This document shows positions 1 through 10,834 of a DNA stretch of 37,855 bases, piece by piece (positions within the stretch are counted from its first letter, which is position 1; each line of letters starts with the position of its first letter). The translations under genes were made by a program, and so were the position numbers. The DNA comes from Hypsibius dujardini (taxonomy: Eukaryota > Tardigrada > Eutardigrada > Parachela > Hypsibiidae), in the NCBI GenBank assembly GCA_001579985.1, contig LRSR01010977.1:1-37855 (forward strand), given 5' to 3'. The notes below the pieces were generated by a model, which did no database searches, had not been told where the DNA came from, and worked only from the letters and a program-made list of their open reading frames with translations.

Positions 1-414
1 TCTCCTAGCTAGCTTCGAAATAAATACGAACTATTTTTAATATTAACTCAATTTAGTGTTGAACGTTGAAATATATTTCTCGGGTGCGAGCACAAAATTT
101 TTCTATGACATTTTTAGATTTGGCAAAACCCTGGTAGACTCTCTTTTCCTGATCTTGGTTGCAAAAAGGTCGATTTTCAAAAGAAGTTAAACTTGGGAAT
201 TTCAAAATTCAATTTGGAATCAATAATCATTAGAATGTTTATTTATAAGGGGCGGTGCAGCGTCACTCGAAAATTTCCAGTATTTTCAAAGTTGGAAATC
301 AACCAGTCAAAAGATCTTTTGACAGCACACAAGGAAATAATTTTTTTGACATGAATCAGTAAACTGGGTTTGCATTGAAACTTTATTTTTGAGTCATTTC
401 GAATTACGCACTTG

Positions 415-3400
415 ATGAATTTTCCAAGGTATGAATTTTCATTCTAGAAATAGTTGATATCGGGTGTGTACAATTTCATTATTTTATGTCTCCGTTCGTT
501 TCCCGTGCTGTCATTCACCCCACTCCACATGTAGCTTATTCTCATATATATGAGGGTTGTTTACTTTGTTTTTCAGGTCCCGTTTCACTCTAGGACGGCT
601 CGCCTTCTCTAAGGCCGTCGGTCTTCCTTGGGGTCCAAAGGCGTGGGCTGCCGCCGCCACAGGAACGTTCCTGGTTCTCTTTACAATCCTGTTCGCAAAC
701 TATGAATTGTCACCGAGCGCGGGCACAGCTAACATTTGCCGCCCTGAAACAAATTAGTAGGTTTTCATAGATTAGTATCGCGAGTTTCATATAAACCAGA
801 AATATTCTTTTAGTTTTGAGTTTCATCAAATTCCGATATAAATAATGTTTAGAACTAGGCCTTGACACTGTGATTTACTTGGCAGGTAAGTACGAAGGGC
901 AAACTCACAGTAATTACACTCCATTTTTTGTGGAAAGTCTTTATCAACTATTTGAACCAACTAGATCCTGATTCCATTAGCTCAACCTTAGATGAGTTAC
1001 GGAAAAAATGGATTCAAATAAAACTATTTCGCAAAAACTAAGAACTTCGATAAAATTAAGTTTTTGGTTGATGAAGAAAAGTTCGCCACATGGCTTATCC
1101 CTGAAACAGATGAGCGAGAAAGAATGGCAAAGGAAGTGTCTACGGCATGGAACGGTTCAGAGGTTATTCTCTATGGGAGCGCTCCTCCTGCAGATTGAAT
1201 AGACCCAGAAATCTTTTCCGAACCGCCACTACGTAACCCGATTGCAGAATAACATGTACAACTTTTTCAATTTCGATAAGAAAACCCTACGCTCTCCTCC
1301 TGACGCAGTACGTGAACTTGTTTTGCCCTTAAGTGCCCGAGGGGGCGCCAATTGTTGGTGCTTTTTCACCTGAACTGAAACAGAGATCCCAGCCGAAAGT
1401 TTTTCTGTCATTGTAGGGGCCAACCATGACCTGACCATCGATGGGTACGACTGAAAAGTTGCTTTCAAGACAGACCTCACAGTCTGCTGTTACGGGCGTA
1501 TTTTGTTACTCTCTTCCAGATCGGTCGATCCCTGCAAGGATTTTTCACAGTTCGCTTGTGGCCTCTTTAATAAAACCACGACGATACCGGACAACTACGC
1601 GGCCTTCACCGGGATGGACTCTTTCCAAGTCAAATACCGACGATCCCTTGCCGGTAAGATAGTGTTGTTTAAATATATTTAAACAATATTTTAAAAGGGC
1701 TCACAAAGCAGATTTTGATTTTGAATATAACACATTTTTATTTTATGTAGTCACAGAAGTAGAAATCAAAACTGGAAAGCCCATTGTTATAACATATAGG
1801 TATAACATAGGATTATTACTACCAGGTGATTAATACCTGTTTACATTAGACCACAACATTTTGATTGTTGGTGGACCTTGCCAATATGTCGGTGGGCAAC
1901 TTTCATGGCAGGAACAGTTTAAAATGAAAATGGAAACAAAATAATGAAAAATTCAGCAAGCTACATTAAATTATTTTTAAAGATAAATTAAAACATGTTA
2001 ATTCACTCAATAATTAATTCAATAATTAAGTAATTTAAAATTAATTAAGTATAGTCTGTTTTAGAGTGTTTTGTAATTCGAATCGCTGTGTCGCAGACTG
2101 TTTAGGTAGCAAGACCGAGGAGGATGTCGTGCCGAATGCGCGGTCCAAAGCGAAAACCTACTACCAAGCGTGCATTCAAACAAACGGTTAGTTTATGCTT
2201 ATGTCTGTAAGTTGTTGCCTGCGAGGAGACAACTTTGAGAAAGTTTCTTTTGCCTGGATAATATCAGCACGACAAGATCCCGCGTTGGAACTTCTTACCC
2301 ACATTAAAGAAGTTATCCCTGCACTGCCGAACGACTCAACCTTCTTCACAAACCCTTCTGCGTACCCTTCGGGTGGCGACGTTGTGGCTGCTGTTCGCAA
2401 TGGTCTACAGTTCGGATACTCATCAGGCTTCTTTTCAATGTCCATTTTGGATTCTAAGAAGATCATCCGATTTGGGGCTCCGACTTTCCAACTGACAGTC
2501 GAGCAGTACCATGGGAAAGAGCATGATGTGTATGTTCGCTACCTGTCGGAGGTGTTTTACTCCTTTGCGGACAGAGTTTACCCCGGATCGATGGACCGTC
2601 AGCAATCGGTCGCTTTGGCAAGAGACATTATCACCTTCGAACAGGAACTGGTATGTCTCTGTCGCATTGCAAGCATCCAGTCTTGACGAGCGATGTTTAT
2701 GCAATATCAGCTTCAGATTGTATTATGTTTCGTGATGTATTCCTTTCTTTCTTCATGACCCTAGTGTAGAAGGGTAAATGTATAACTCTAAGCAGTTTTT
2801 ACGAGCGTACCTTAAGCATGGCAGGGATTGCAAAATGTAACATAAGTTTGAATATATATTATAATATAATTTAAAGTAATGGGCGCTACTGACTTTGTTG
2901 AGTACCCTATGACTGATTGATTAATTTATGTTTCAGCATGTTGCCGGTGCAAAATAATTACAAGCCGCATCAGTGGGCAGCATTATAACTGATTCCTAAT
3001 GATTACAAAATTATAATTACGCTCTTGCAAGTCCTAACTCCGAAGTTTCAATTGCATTTGACTTAATGCCACATAGTCTAGAGCCCTGTTGTTTGTGTGG
3101 CAGAAAGGAAAATTGTGTGGACGCTGAGTGCGCTAGTGTACGAGGCATATTTTTAAAATATTTTTAATATGGACATAACGTCAAATTCAAAACACAATTG
3201 ACAAATCCATTGGCAGAGTTCGAACAAAACACTTTTTCGATGAGAGAAGTGTTCCGTATTCTCCGCAGTAAATTCAAGTTTAAATAATGGATTTTGTAGA
3301 TCCTACTCTGGGACAATGGGAAAGCTGTATTCACCGAAACAGGCAGCCTCGTGTTGACACTGGCCGAGTTTACCGCTCGCTACACGGTTCAGTTTGGCCT

Positions 3401-6400
3401 GACGGTGACCTCCTTGATTGACATGCTCCAGGGAGTGTGGAATGTTACGCGTCTAGAGCTGCTCGACAGTTCGAGCGGCGAGTCCGCAACACTAGAGCTG
3501 GCGAACCTTCGCCGGGGACCTGCTGCCTTGACTGAGTTCACACTTGTCGAGGTGTCAGATCCCGTTTATTACGCCGCATTGATGGAGAAAATTGCACCGT
3601 TATTCTCGGCCGACAACGCCACCGCTGCTCGCACTCTGCGGTAAGAACGTATGACCAAATGGATATTATTTGCTTATTTGCTTATTTGGGTATTATGCTT
3701 ATATGCTTATGCTTATATCAAAATTATACTGTATTTCCTCGATAGATAGCGATAGCGCACGAGCTGTGTGACGTTAAATTGGTCCCTTCCCATGCTCGTT
3801 AACGTGTGCCCTGCCTTTACCTCGCATGCCAGGGGGCAATCATTAGGTCACGTGACCCGTGCGCTATCGATATCTATTGAGGAAATACAGTATTATTTGC
3901 TTAGCACATTAATCTCCAATTTGTAATGTTGATTTTTTTTAAACCAATCCTTACGATTTTTCTTTCAATACTGCAGTGGAGTGACTTTTTCGAAAGGGCG
4001 TACTAAACAGTTATTAAGATTTCTACTATTTTTTCAATAAAACAATGGTTATAACGACATTGCGTTAAAAACGCGGTCTTACTTACTTACTTCACCAGGG
4101 TATCTCGACCGACCGACCGACCGACCCCCCCCCCCATTCTAGATGATCTGATTTCCAATGATTATATGCAATTTACGATCTTGTTAAGAAGACTTTGCGC
4201 AATTTTTATTACTTACGCATGCAAGACGTTCAAAACTTTCACAATTGTGAAAAGACTTTTTGTGACTATTTTTAGGTGATTTGGGTTGTTGGGAAAAAGA
4301 AGCTTAAAATTTTACTAAAAAAAACTAGAAATTGCACCAGTTAAGATCACAAAACTAGCGTGGGGCTTCAAGTTTAAGCTAATAAAGCTGTTATTGAAGC
4401 ATGCAATTTCACTCGGGCAATCCAGAGCACAACAGAAAGCTTCTTGTTTCTAAATTCGTAATATTTCTATCATTTTGCATACGAAATTGTGTTTGGGTTG
4501 ATCGGATCTTTAAGTCTGATTCCAAATTTTCCAGTAAAGGGCTTATACAGTATCAGGGAAAAGTTTGCAGATAACCCCCCGCCCTTTATTGTATTTTCTG
4601 TATTTAATTTTAATGCTGTATTATTTACTGTATCCACTTTAAATTCTATGCCTTGCACTTGCTGTATTTTTACATTAAATGCTTTAATTTTAATTCACTG
4701 CGTTTACGTTAAGTACTGCAAAGAATTATGTTTTCAGCCTTTTCGGGAATTACATCATGAAGAACATTTTAATGGAGTACATGGATTATCTCCCCGGAAG
4801 GTTTCCTGAAATCCAGCAAGCTTTTAGGGCTGCTCTTGATCCACTTACGGTGAACAGGAAACAGAAGAGACCGCTGTGGGATAACTGTTTGAGCAGGTAC
4901 AGAAGATCCATTGTCTGGTCCTTATATAGACTCGTAAATATTTGCTTGCAGAACTTCGACAATCTTTCCCGAAACAGTTGATATGATGTTTGTCGACGAT
5001 GTCTTGGGCAAACAAGGACTGGACAAGGTAAGACACCTTTCATCATGGGTACTGGATGCTTAAAAGGTACGGTAAGGATTCGGTCCGTGATGCTTTATTG
5101 GATAACTTTATTTGCAGGCCAAGATAGTAGGGGCGAACGTTGAACAATCGTTCCTCAACCTATTGACCGCAAGTCGACCTGCAATACTTGTCATCCGCCT
5201 TGCGCTATTATAATTGATATTCTCATTACTTTCTAGGAAACCGAATGGATGGATGAAGAAACAAAGAATGTTTCCAAAGCAAAATTGAAGAGTGTCCGAC
5301 AAATCGTGGGACATGATAATCGATTGCACAAGGACAACGCAAGTTTGGTTGAAGCCAAATTTGAGATGGTAAGTTACTGTAGACAGCTCATTCGTGTTGA
5401 AAGCCTTGGTGAAACTGCGCGAAGAACATGTCTCTTTCAACTAAGGCTTTCTGATTTGCGAAATGAATTGATCTCAGTGAGGGAGCGGTCCAAACAACGA
5501 TAATCAGTGAGGAAAGGGAAGACCAAAGTAGTCTGAATAACAAATTTAGTTATGGTTTTTTATATCATTATAAAAATGCTAGCATGAGCAATAAGAAATG
5601 TAATTCTGAGGAATAATTTTCTGTCAAACAAACTTTAAATTTTAGTTTGACTTAAAACTTTGTTGTCCCATTTGTTTCATCGGGTTCCTTGCGTCCCATT
5701 TCTCCCATTTTCTCGTGTTTCGTATTAGGATATCGGGATAGAACTGGTTTGAAAATGGGTGAAAAATGGGAAATGTTTTGGTAAATGGGATGAAAACCAG
5801 GTGGGAGCCAAAATTTCAAAATGGGACGACTCTAACATAAAATAAACAGTTTTTATTGCTACACCTGTAAATTAAATCAAAATTGGTTTACCTATTTTAT
5901 TTTTTATTCAAATTTCATTTATCATAAAAACCAAAACATATATCTTGGAACTCCGTTCCTCAACTTGTACTTGTACTTGTTTTGCGTTTATTAGAAAGAA
6001 AACAAACTAGCACGGCTCCAGTTTTCTGATATTTTTTTAGTGTGCCCGTAGTTCTAACACATCTAATAACAGCAATGACCGACCTAAAAATTTCCCATTT
6101 TTTATTAAACTACAAATTTGTCAACCTACATAGGTTGACAAACATATAAATTAAATAAATATGTATTATAGCTCTAAATGTATTTAAATTGTCAAAAAAT
6201 TTTGTTTCACTTGCCCGATAACTATTGTTTTCTGTCTTATGCTTGTATTTGCTTGCAGCTCAAACTAACAGACTCACAGCTGGTCAATGCCATCCAGATA
6301 AAGAGCTGGAAACTCCGTCAAAATATTCCCCCGACCCGAAATTCCATGTCTGAGGAATCGCGCAGCTACTCCTACAACGCTTATTTTATCGAGAATACTA

Positions 6401-9372
6401 TCGGTTTGTGTGTCAGTGCCTCATCAACAAATAAGCGCCCCAATAATTACAATTTATAATGCCCGTTGCAGTTATTCCTGCGGGGCTAGCATCGCCGCCG
6501 ATGGTTGGTCCAAATTATCCCCCTCCATACATCTATGGCGGATTGGGATTCATCACAGCGCACGAGTTCTCGCATCTGTTCACATCGCCTGGTACGTATT
6601 GCAAATAATAACATTACTTATTTCAAAACGTATACAGTAACGTCTCCGGGACGTCAATATTCCGACGGTCCTGTTAGACTGTTAATAAATATTTAACGAA
6701 GCACAACTTACCTTCAGGAAACAATTTCTTGCTTTTTTTTCTTTCTAAAGCACAAAAATTTGGGTTGTTAGGAATCATTTGATTTGTCCGATTGCTAGCT
6801 TGCCCCATATCAATTTTGCCAAGTGCGGTTTTATTTTGAAAATACAATGAGATTTTAGAAAAATGCGAAATAAATTTTGGAACACGCGGTATAAAGTTTG
6901 GAAAACGCTATTAAATTAGAACTCTATGCGGATTACATTTTCAGAAATGCGATATAAATTTTTGAAGAGTGCGGAAAAAAGTCTGAAAAACGCAATTTCA
7001 ATACAGCAGGCGTTTCAGAAACGATGATTACTCAACATTAAAATAAAACATTTAACTGTTTTTATTACAGGCTCAAATATAGTAATTGTAAACAATTACC
7101 GTAAGTAACATTAGTTTCATTGAAAACCGTTTGACAGGACGGCGCGACCAATAAGCAGCATCTGCTCCAGAACTACTTGTATTTGCTGCTGGTAATTAGA
7201 TCAGCTTTTTTATTTCCAGATGGCCGAAATTCATGGAGTTACCTCGCCCAAGAACGCTATCGCCAAAATATTGAGGACCTTGTTCTGCAATACAACGGTT
7301 TTAGTATGATGGGCGTCCCGTTAAACGGCACGCAGTCTGCTGAAGAAAATGCAGCTGATAACAGTGGGATAATTGTCGCTTACGGCGTGAGTCAACCTAA
7401 ATAAATATGATATTATTATTCACGTACAATGCAATATTTCTTCTTTTCAATAATTAACGAAGAAGGCGGATGGAAATAACCAGTAATTTGGAATTTCTGG
7501 GTTGGTTAACAAGTGCAGTCGATGGAGTTTTTTTGGCGACTAGACATTTTAATATGACGATATTAAGCGAAGGGGAGTCCAATGTTTGGATTCACACATA
7601 AAAAATCGGAGGATAGGAAATACAATCGGAGATTCCAATTTTCAGATGAAAATTGGGAAGAAGAGACCAACTTGAAGGCCCCTTCGCGACTTTCATTAAT
7701 GGCCAAAGGGAATCACCCTTTTCTACTTTTTTTAGGCATACAAATTGTGGGAGAGAACGCTGTCGGAAGCCGAACGAGAGGCCATGGAGAAGTTAACTTT
7801 GTGGTACACGGGATATACTCCAGGTAACAGCTGAATATAAGTGGGAAAACTGAGCTCTAACGACCGCATCACGAGATCCGCCAGAATACGGATAATATAA
7901 CATGCACTTTGGTGCAACTCTCGCTAATCTCATAAGAAAGCAAAATAACTGTCAAAATCTGATTGACTTCTGCAGAGCTTAGCCTTTTTCCAGTTCGCTC
8001 TGGCAGATCCACTGAGCAAGGTTGTTATTTGGATTCCCAAAAGTCTCCATGTTGTTATTATTGCTTGGCTAATTCTGCCATACCGTACCGAGTATACAGA
8101 CATCTATCAACCTTCAAAGGAACTGCCAATTTTGGTTAACTCTAAAAATGTCTGGTAGAAATAGCAAACTAATGAAAACAACTAAAAATAAAAACATAAA
8201 TTATAGTCACTAATTTTTTAGTTTCAATATTGTTAGGTCTACCAACCGTCAGTTGGATAGTTAACAAGTTTATTAGACTGATAGTAAAGATCGTTAGAGA
8301 AATAAACTGGGAGAAAGGAAAGAAGAAGTAGAACTAACTGTAGAAATAATAAAACACATTATTATATAGTAAAGTTTTAACTATAGAAATGAAGGTAAAT
8401 GGCACATACATCAGAATAGGGTTAATAGAGTGGACAGAGTTACAAACTAAGTATGATACTCGTGAGTTAAAGAACTATCATGATTGGATATGGGGACTTG
8501 TTGGGCGTGTCCAACAATATTTTAAGCTTCTGAAAACAATTAAATTAAACGTTATCAACTCTAAGAATTTAGTTGAAAAAAAAACTAAAAAGCAGTTAAT
8601 CAGTCAGTTAACTTGACTAAAAGTGGACCAAGAGCCTTATTCCCTGAAAGAGACTACCTGATAAACTGAATATCAGTCGCTAAGTTTTCGTTGACTAAAA
8701 AAACCGTCTAATTGTAGGTTCTGCCTTCCTTCACATCTGGAATTTAATCAGTCTAGTATTAAGCAAAGTTAGCCTTGAGATTAAAGCGGAATCTAAGCTC
8801 AATTTTTAACATAAATTTAACAAAAATCAAACTAAAAACATCTCCGGGAATACATTCGAGGTCTCCTTCTTTCGACATTTGCCGGTATTGATCATTAACA
8901 ACGAGTTATAAGCATCCAAGCCTGTCCTACAAGCAGGCACAATTTTTCTCACCTCGGACTTTTCACCAATGAATGCATTATAATAATATCAGATTCTCTG
9001 TCCGACAGAGCAACTTTTCTGTATTGCATTTGCCCAGGTAAGTACTGAACAAAAATAATTCAGAACGGGTGCCAGGTAGAATGTTTCGATACATGCGTAT
9101 TTAATTTTCAGCCTTTCTGCGGAGTCTACGATCGGAACACCATCTCCGAAGTTATTTCTACAGGTCTGATTTCTTAATTTAATACGTACTGTATGTCTGC
9201 AGACGTGGCACTACGCACAGTATACCATGTTTCCTATACGTCCCCAGACCCGCACAGCCCGACACCATTACGCATCATTGGTACAATGCAAAATTTCCCT
9301 CCCTTTGCCACAGCGTTTAAGTGCCCCGTTAGGTCCTACATGAATCCCGCCAAGAAAGTTGCTATTTGGTAG
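415..9372 (+). CDS. M13 (neprilysin-like) zinc metallopeptidase, paralogue A
   Basis: Predicted type II membrane ectopeptidase that would cleave small extracellular peptides. Exons: 415-428 (tentative), 577-756, 911-964 (or from 938), 1520-1653, 2097-2186, 2268-2650, 3300-3640, 4738-4896, 4952-5027, 5118-5168, 5237-5368, 6259-6403, 6472-6591, 7220-7386, 7736-7823, 9009-9037, 9112-9163, 9248-9372. They sum to 2340 nt, 779 residues plus stop. A hydrophobic segment at about residues 27-46 follows a short basic tail. Then come SVDPCKDF..FACG, substrate-site NAYF, VIPAG, the zinc motif HEFSH (6561-6575), ENAAD with the third zinc ligand (7345-7359), CGVY, and PHS...LRIIG with the active-site His and Arg. 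All catalytic residues are present, so activity is likely. Two introns have non-GT donors (after 964 and after 5168). The first exon (M-N-F-P-) rests only on phase and a GT donor; the true start may lie left of the window. The final CxxW Cys of the family is absent (VAIW). Confidence 0.9.
965..966 (+). other. Non-canonical AT splice donor of peptidase A intron
   Basis: The exon ending ...CCA ACT AG at 964 must join the exon starting at 1520 (A TCG GTC GAT CCC TGC) to read T-R-S-V-D-P-C, which matches N-S-S-I-E-P-C in paralogue B. The intron then begins AT instead of GT. Reading on without splicing meets TGA at 969-971. The acceptor (CTCTCTTCCAG) is normal. A 5-bp direct repeat AGATC (963-967 and 1518-1522) flanks the segment, so it may be an insertion, a mutated donor or an AT-AG intron. 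Confidence 0.6.
3727..3892. mobile_element. 166-bp MITE-like element with 35-bp terminal inverted repeats
   Basis: Arms 3727-3761 and 3858-3892 are inverted copies with about two mismatches, beginning TACTGTATTTCCTC and ending GAGGAAATACAGTA. Terminal TA dinucleotides on both sides suggest a TA target duplication, as in Tc1/mariner-derived MITEs. It has no coding capacity and sits in a peptidase A intron. Confidence 0.8.
5169..5170 (+). other. GC splice donor (GC-AG intron) in peptidase A
   Basis: The exon 5118-5168 is 51 nt, exactly the length of the matching exon in paralogue B (18407-18457). It ends ...CTA TTG ACC followed by GCAAGT, the consensus donor with T replaced by C. The next exon begins at 5237 after TTTCTAG and is 132 nt, again equal to its partner in B. 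Confidence 0.85.
5658..5830. repeat. Inverted repeat rich in TCCCATTT/AAATGGGA
   Basis: A segment in a peptidase A intron starts with TTGTCCCATTT and TCCCATTTCTCCCATTTT and ends with AAAATGGGTGAAAAATGGGA and AAATGGGACGAC. The halves are roughly complementary, so this is probably another small non-autonomous element. The borders are approximate. Confidence 0.45.
6850..7015. repeat. Degenerate tandem repeat, GCG-ATAAATTTTGGAA type
   Basis: At least four imperfect units of about 30-60 bp carry the core (A)TGCGATATAAATTTTTG or a close variant (6869, 6887, 6949, 6980). It lies in the peptidase A intron just before the exon at 7220. No function can be inferred. Confidence 0.35.
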
Positions 9373-9789
9373 CAGCACCAACTAAGATGGCTGTGACAGG
9401 ACTGACATTTGCTTTCATATACACTCTTGCGGTTTTAACCACAAACGTTCTTTATACATATTTTATGATCTTCCGGCTTAATATTAGTTTACCGATACTT
9501 CCCATATGTATTTCATGACTATCATTCCTCATCGATAAGGGGGAAGCGGTCAGGCTAACTGAGTTTGTTTCGAGATATATTGCTCAACTGGGAGAATTAG
9601 TTCTCTATTGGTCTTATAGGAGTGCGCATGATGATGTTTGTGGTCAATAAGCACGGTTCGTAGCGCGTGACACATGAAAGCTTGACCAGTTATTTCATGC
9701 AGTCTTCAAGATACAAAGATACGACCACACCTCAACTTTTCATATTCTCAGTATGGCAGACAAATGAGCAAAAAGACAACCAGCCGACC

Positions 9790-9848
9790 TCCAGAGAGAC
9801 AGAGAGACAGACAAACAGAGAGACAGAGAGACAGACAGAAAGACAGAA

Positions 9849-9883
<35 letters not shown>

Positions 9884-9892
9884 GACAGGTTG
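9790..9892 (+). repeat. (AGAC)n / (GACA)n microsatellite
   Basis: About 100 bp of AGAC units with AGAG interruptions. The last stretch is a pure run of at least eight units. It gives spurious Arg/Gln/Thr/Asp-rich frames. The complementary TGTC form occurs at 35388-35460. Confidence 0.95.
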
Positions 9893-10711
9893 CGGGTGAA
9901 TCTAGAGCGTATTAGCAGAACTGCTTTAGAGTCCGCTCAACTAGCAATGATTATGACGACGATACAGACACGAACACGGCTGCAAGGAAAGGCTCAGTAC
10001 AATCAAAGCTGGAAATATCGCTTCCTCAATATTTATTTCCTTGTTTGTTGGCTCAAGTCGTCGTCTTCTGCTAGTTTTCTATGGTTCAGAGTGGCCGCGA
10101 GTTGGCAACCTAATCTTAACAGTTAAAGCGAGCAGTCGATCAAGGACACCTCGGTTTACCAATGGACGATCAACGTGCACTCCATTCATACTTCATGATC
10201 AGTTTCCGCAATTCTGGATCATGGTTGACATTTGTTCTACAATTATAGCATCACAATAGCCATAAATTCTCCGGGCCGTATATACACAAACTTTCAGTGT
10301 TGAAGTCTGCTGATGTCTCGTCGCTGTGGCCTATCTACGCAGCAGGAAGAAGTAGGTCGACATGGAGATAACGATAACGAAAAGCGGGAAAGATTGAAAG
10401 AGCAAACGGTTCTTCGAGGAATGGGCCCGCCAACGGCTGATGCAATGACCGTCACTCAAGACCGAGCACCAGACCAAATTATCTGAGACCAGACAGACAG
10501 CTGTCTCGACGCACCATATTTCTGACCGTGAGCGACTGTCTCTGAACCGACCGATTACTGCAGCTTCCATGTGTGTATCCCGATTGCCTACCTGTTGCAC
10601 CATCATTTTATCATTAATGGGGAATTTCCGGAGAGTGAGTCATGTACTTGCCATGTGTTGGTACTTGGTTTGTGTGCATCTGCACATCCGAATGCATCTT
10701 AGGCAGAAGCC

Positions 10712-10718
10712 TATAAAA
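10712..10718 (+). promoter_or_regulatory. Putative TATA box of peptidase B
   Basis: TATAAAA lies 117 bp upstream of the chosen ATG at 10835. A start site about 30 bp downstream would give a 5' UTR of roughly 90 nt. This is motif evidence only. Confidence 0.4.
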
Positions 10719-10834
10719 CATTGTCGCTAGAACTTAAACGTGGATTGCAGGCTTTCCTCTTTTTGTTTCCTTCTCTTGTCAGCTCCCATCCGAACCGTCA
10801 ACATAGGAGGGTGCTGATTGTTTCCATTTCGGCC

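Larger units (their letters stand above)
9373..10834. other. Spacer between peptidases A and B
   Basis: 1.46 kb with no supported exon. It holds the AGAC microsatellite at 9790-9892 and a TATA-like site near 10712. The open frames here are either the microsatellite read in frame or have no family resemblance. Confidence 0.6.

Noticed and set aside
7977-8024. Possible peptidase A exon reading SLAFFQFALADPLSK after CTTCTGCAG
   Set aside because: It resembles the matching exon by chance but is out of phase with the preceding exon. The real 29-nt exon at 9009-9037 (E-Q-L-F-C-I-A-F-A-Q) fits phase, length and family.
9667-10126. Open frames of Arg/Gln/Thr/Asp repeats
   Set aside because: They are the AGAC microsatellite read in three-base steps, with no splice partners or domains.
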